A DNA stretch of 7,675 bases, from the NCBI GenBank assembly GCA_934481505.1, contig CAKSPP010000059.1:1-7675 (forward strand). The letters run 5' to 3'. Shown piece after piece: positions 5,310 to 7,675 of the stretch (positions are counted from its first letter, which is position 1; each line of letters starts with the position of its first letter). The notes under the pieces are model-generated. The model was not told where the DNA came from and did not search any database. It saw only the letters and a program-made list of their open reading frames with translations. Source of the stretch: an uncultured Eubacteriales bacterium. Its GTDB lineage: Bacteria; Bacillota; Clostridia; Oscillospirales; UBA644. A program made the position numbers and the translations under genes.

Positions 5310-6304
5310 TACCGTCTTCCTTTCAGCTTTTCGCAGATACGCAGGAACGCATAAGCAAAATTGAATTTCTTCTTTTTAAGAAGCGAAAGAGCTGTCTTGC
5401 TCTTTGTTGTAATCCCCGAAAATTCGGCGTTTTCAAGGGCTTTTTCAAAATCGCCGTATATTTTTTTCGCATAATCTCTGACGCTTTTGTCGCCGTCAGA
5501 TACGGCAGTCGCAAAGATTACGAAAAACATAAACGCGGCGTATCTGTCGACGGCTTTTTCATATCCGTCGGGGGCGTTTTGAACCTTTTTTAAGGCTTTG
5601 ACCCCGAGCGAAATATCGTCAAAATGCGACGGCTTGTAGCTTCTCGACATCGAGTCGTTTCGGCAGCGGCAGGCGTAAACCGTTTCGTCTGAAATATAAA
5701 CGCTTTCGGCGTTGCAATATGCAGGAATAACGCAGTTGACGTCTTCGCCCATACTTATTCTTTCGTCAGCCGAGAGCTGGATATCCTCGATAATTTCTCT
5801 TTTGAAAACCTTTGCCCAGAGAAAATAGTGCAGGTGCCGCATATCGGGCGTAAGGAGCATATTATCGGTTATTTCCTTTAATTTTTCGCCTCGGTAAAGC
5901 CCCTCGGAGAGGAATTCCTTATCGACGGTTTCTTTGTTTTGGTCAAAAAAGCCGATTGACAAGGAAATAATATCGGGGTTATGTTTTTCTATAATCTCTT
6001 TTGCTTTTTCGAAATATCCGGGCTTTATTCTGTCGTCGCCGTCGACGTTTATTATATAGTCGCCCGAAGCTGCGGAAATTCCTGCTTTTCTTGCCGAGAC
6101 AAGTCCGCCGTTAGGCTTGTGTATCACTTTTACTCTGCCGTCTTTTTTTGCGTATTCGTCGCAGATTTTCGGGCAATTATCGGGCGAACCGTCGTCGACC
6201 GCGATAAGCTCAAAATCCGAAAAACTCTGGCTTAAAATACTGTCGAGACATTCGGAAATATATTTTTCAACGCCGTAGACAGGCACGATTACCGAAAAAA
6301 GCAT
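5309..6304 (-). CDS. GT2-family glycosyltransferase (second of three)
   Basis: A 331-residue GT2 enzyme with a GT-A fold. The sequence opens MLFSVIVPVYGVEKYI. VDDGSPDN at 36-43 is the nucleotide-binding site, DGDD at 88-91 the metal site, and GED at 186-188 the likely catalytic base. CRCRNDSMSRSY at 212-223 matches the acceptor-side signature of EpsJ-like transferases. The tail is basic (LKKKKF near 387 of the DNA-order frame end, then KLKGRR), which fits a peripheral membrane protein. The start at 6304 follows the previous gene's TAA by one base, and its ribosome site GGAGG lies inside the last codons of that gene. Over the first 60 residues it is very like the previous gene, including a near-identical 29-nt DNA block, so the pair probably arose by duplication and then diverged in the acceptor half. 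Specific sugar unknown. Confidence 0.93.
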   Translation of the reverse strand: MLFSVIVPVYGVEKYISECLDSILSQSFSDFELIAVDDGSPDNCPKICDEYAKKDGRVKVIHKPNGGLVSARKAGISAASGDYIINVDGDDRIKPGYFEKAKEIIEKHNPDIISLSIGFFDQNKETVDKEFLSEGLYRGEKLKEITDNMLLTPDMRHLHYFLWAKVFKREIIEDIQLSADERISMGEDVNCVIPAYCNAESVYISDETVYACRCRNDSMSRSYKPSHFDDISLGVKALKKVQNAPDGYEKAVDRYAAFMFFVIFATAVSDGDKSVRDYAKKIYGDFEKALENAEFSGITTKSKTALSLLKKKKFNFAYAFLRICEKLKGRR

Positions 6305-6305
6305 T

Positions 6306-7361
6306 TTAACCTCCGTTTTTTAAGCGAACAAGCAATTTTTGAAGCCCGATAAGGGAAAATCTCATTGTCATGGCAAACGCCGCCTGCGTGACGGGCAGCT
6401 TTGGCCACGGATAATTTTTAAGTATAGTCTGTAACCTTTCGGACTTGCAGACCTTTTTTAAGCGTGCGTTGAGTTCTTTATTCGTAAGCCCGTTCTGCTT
6501 TGCAAACTGTATTTCCTGCATGCAGACCGCTCTCGCATACGCCTGATAGAGCCTGTCGGTATAGATTTTATATTTTTCTTCGGGCATTCTTTTTGCAAGA
6601 TGAGCGTTTATTCCGTCGACGATAAATCCGCATTTTTCAAAGCGGTCGCCGCGGTAGCTTTTCGACAAAGATTCGCCGTTTCTGCAATAAAAATAGTAAG
6701 CACCCGGAATTCCGACGGCACAGTTCGTTTTTTCGAGAAAATCAAGCAAGAAGAAAACGTCTTCGCTTGCGACTTCTCTTTCGGATAAGAATTTGATATT
6801 GTTCTGTTTTATTACTTCTGCCGAATAGATATTTTTAACGCTGCTGAACCCGTATTTGCTGTCCTGACTTTCTTCGGGACGGGCTCCGCAGATGTCGAGC
6901 ATTAGTCTGTCAATGCCGTCTTCTCCCGAAAAAACGGTGTATTCGTCAAAGCAGTTTATATCCTGAACATCGTCTTCTTTTTCGGTCATTATTCCGCCGA
7001 TACAGCGAAAGCCGCACATTGCGATTTCCGCGTTTTCTTTTGTTGCGGCAAGGAAAAGCCGTTCGAACATATCGTTTTTAACATAGTCGTCCGAATCGAC
7101 AAACCCGATAAACCTGCCCTCGGCAATTTCCATTCCCGAATTTCTCGCAAAGCCGAGTCCTGCGTTTTCTTTATGAATAACTTTAATTCTGCCGTCTTTT
7201 TCTGCCCATTTGTCGCAAAGGGCGGGGCAGTTGTCGGGCGAACCGTCGTCGACAAGGATTATTTCGATATTTTTAAGCGTCTGGTTTATAAGAGATTCAA
7301 CGCATCTGTCGAGATATTTTTCAACTTTGTATACGGGGACTATGATGCTTACATCAGCCAT
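6306..7361 (-). CDS. GT2-family glycosyltransferase (first of three)
   Basis: A 351-residue inverting glycosyltransferase of family GT2 (GT-A fold). The N-terminal strand VSIIVPVYKVEKYL is typical. VDDGSPDN at residues 37-44 binds the nucleotide, DSDD at 89-92 is the metal-binding DXD-type motif, and SED at 199-201 supplies the likely catalytic base. YYFYCRNGESLSKSY at 222-236 matches the family's acceptor-side signature. The C-terminal 100 residues are helical and basic, and a hydrophobic amphipathic stretch near 325-347 could attach it to the inner membrane face; no clear transmembrane helix is present. The ATG at 7361 is preceded by GGAGG with good spacing and overlaps the GT4 stop by 8 nt, suggesting translational coupling. 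It probably adds one sugar of a surface polysaccharide repeat unit; the sugar is not predictable from sequence. Close in sequence to the next gene. Confidence 0.93.
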   Translation of the reverse strand: MADVSIIVPVYKVEKYLDRCVESLINQTLKNIEIILVDDGSPDNCPALCDKWAEKDGRIKVIHKENAGLGFARNSGMEIAEGRFIGFVDSDDYVKNDMFERLFLAATKENAEIAMCGFRCIGGIMTEKEDDVQDINCFDEYTVFSGEDGIDRLMLDICGARPEESQDSKYGFSSVKNIYSAEVIKQNNIKFLSEREVASEDVFFLLDFLEKTNCAVGIPGAYYFYCRNGESLSKSYRGDRFEKCGFIVDGINAHLAKRMPEEKYKIYTDRLYQAYARAVCMQEIQFAKQNGLTNKELNARLKKVCKSERLQTILKNYPWPKLPVTQAAFAMTMRFSLIGLQKLLVRLKNGG

Positions 7362-7675
7362 TATTTATGACCTCCGAATAGATTTCGAGAAGCTTTTTGC
7401 AGTAGCTGTCGATATCGAGAAAAGTCTTTGCGTTTTCAAGGCAGTTTTCTTTCATTTTTTCAAGACGCTTTTCGTCGGAAAGGATATCTTTTATCGCCGC
7501 CGCAAAGCTTTCCGCCGTAACGGCTTTTGAAAGGACTCCGGTTTTTCCGTCTTCGACAAGCTCCGCCATGCCGCCCATGTTCATTGTTACCGACGGAACC
7601 GCAAGCTGCTGACCTTCGAGGATTGCCATCGGGCAGTTTTCGAAACAGACGGAGGGGACGGCGACAGCCTTTGCC
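7354..7675 (-). CDS. GT4-family glycosyltransferase, C-terminal part (5' end beyond window)
   Basis: The reading frame is open from the right edge and ends with a TAA-type stop at 7354-7356, giving about 107 visible codons. The visible part is the nucleotide-sugar-binding half of a GT-B fold enzyme. It starts AKAVAVPSVCFENCPMAILE, where the two glutamates of FENCPMAILE form the EX7E motif that contacts the sugar donor in GT4 retaining transferases. NMGGMAELVEDGKTG follows, matching the family pattern GG..E-v.dg.tG, and then a helical C-terminus. The enzyme would act at the cytoplasmic face and transfer a sugar from an activated donor to a growing polysaccharide or lipid-linked acceptor. An ATG at 7629 lies inside the domain and is not the true start. 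Its stop overlaps the next gene's start by 8 nt, so it is the first visible gene of the glycosyltransferase operon. Donor and acceptor cannot be read from this part. Confidence 0.9.
   Translation of the reverse strand, partial: AKAVAVPSVCFENCPMAILEGQQLAVPSVTMNMGGMAELVEDGKTGVLSKAVTAESFAAAIKDILSDEKRLEKMKENCLENAKTFLDIDSYCKKLLEIYSEVINNG

Overview
The window looks like a chromosomal segment of a low-to-mid GC Firmicute of the class Clostridia, probably a gut Oscillospiraceae/Ruminococcus-like organism. This rests on strong AGGAGG-type ribosome sites, sigma-A-like promoters, a compact Clostridia-style iscS-iscU pair, a DivIVA-type protein and an extracellular-polysaccharide glycosyltransferase cluster. 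The taxonomic call is inference; no rRNA or marker gene is present. Every gene lies on the minus strand, so transcription runs from right (7675) to left (1).

Right part (7675 to about 2101): the distal end of a polysaccharide operon. In transcription order it holds a GT4 glycosyltransferase (5' end outside the window), three GT2 family glycosyltransferases, a membrane-anchored protein with a degenerate GGDEF and an EAL (cyclic-di-GMP phosphodiesterase) domain, and a DivIVA-like coiled-coil protein. Junctions are overlaps of 1-8 nt or gaps of 1 nt. The unit ends in a strong rho-independent terminator at 2101-2136. Its promoter and any flippase or polymerase genes must lie beyond the right edge.

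Middle part (2092 to 404): a promoter whose -35 box sits inside a dyad, then iscS (cysteine desulfurase) and iscU (Fe-S scaffold) overlapping by 14 nt, then a terminator. Together the two proteins assemble Fe-S clusters: IscS supplies persulfide sulfur and IscU holds the nascent cluster.

Left part (404 to 1): an extended -10 promoter and good ribosome site drive an EamA/DMT transporter gene that leaves the family pattern after about 96 codons. It runs into a short sequence dominated by nested inverted repeats and stops. This looks like a gene broken by an insertion or rearrangement whose other side is outside the window.

The two points most worth pursuing are the EAL plus DivIVA-like pair at the end of the glycosyltransferase operon, which may be a localised c-di-GMP control module for surface polysaccharide, and the structured breakpoint at the left edge. 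No stretch above 300 bases lacks a gene; the two intergenic gaps (357-446 and 2011-2139) are filled by the promoters and terminators listed.
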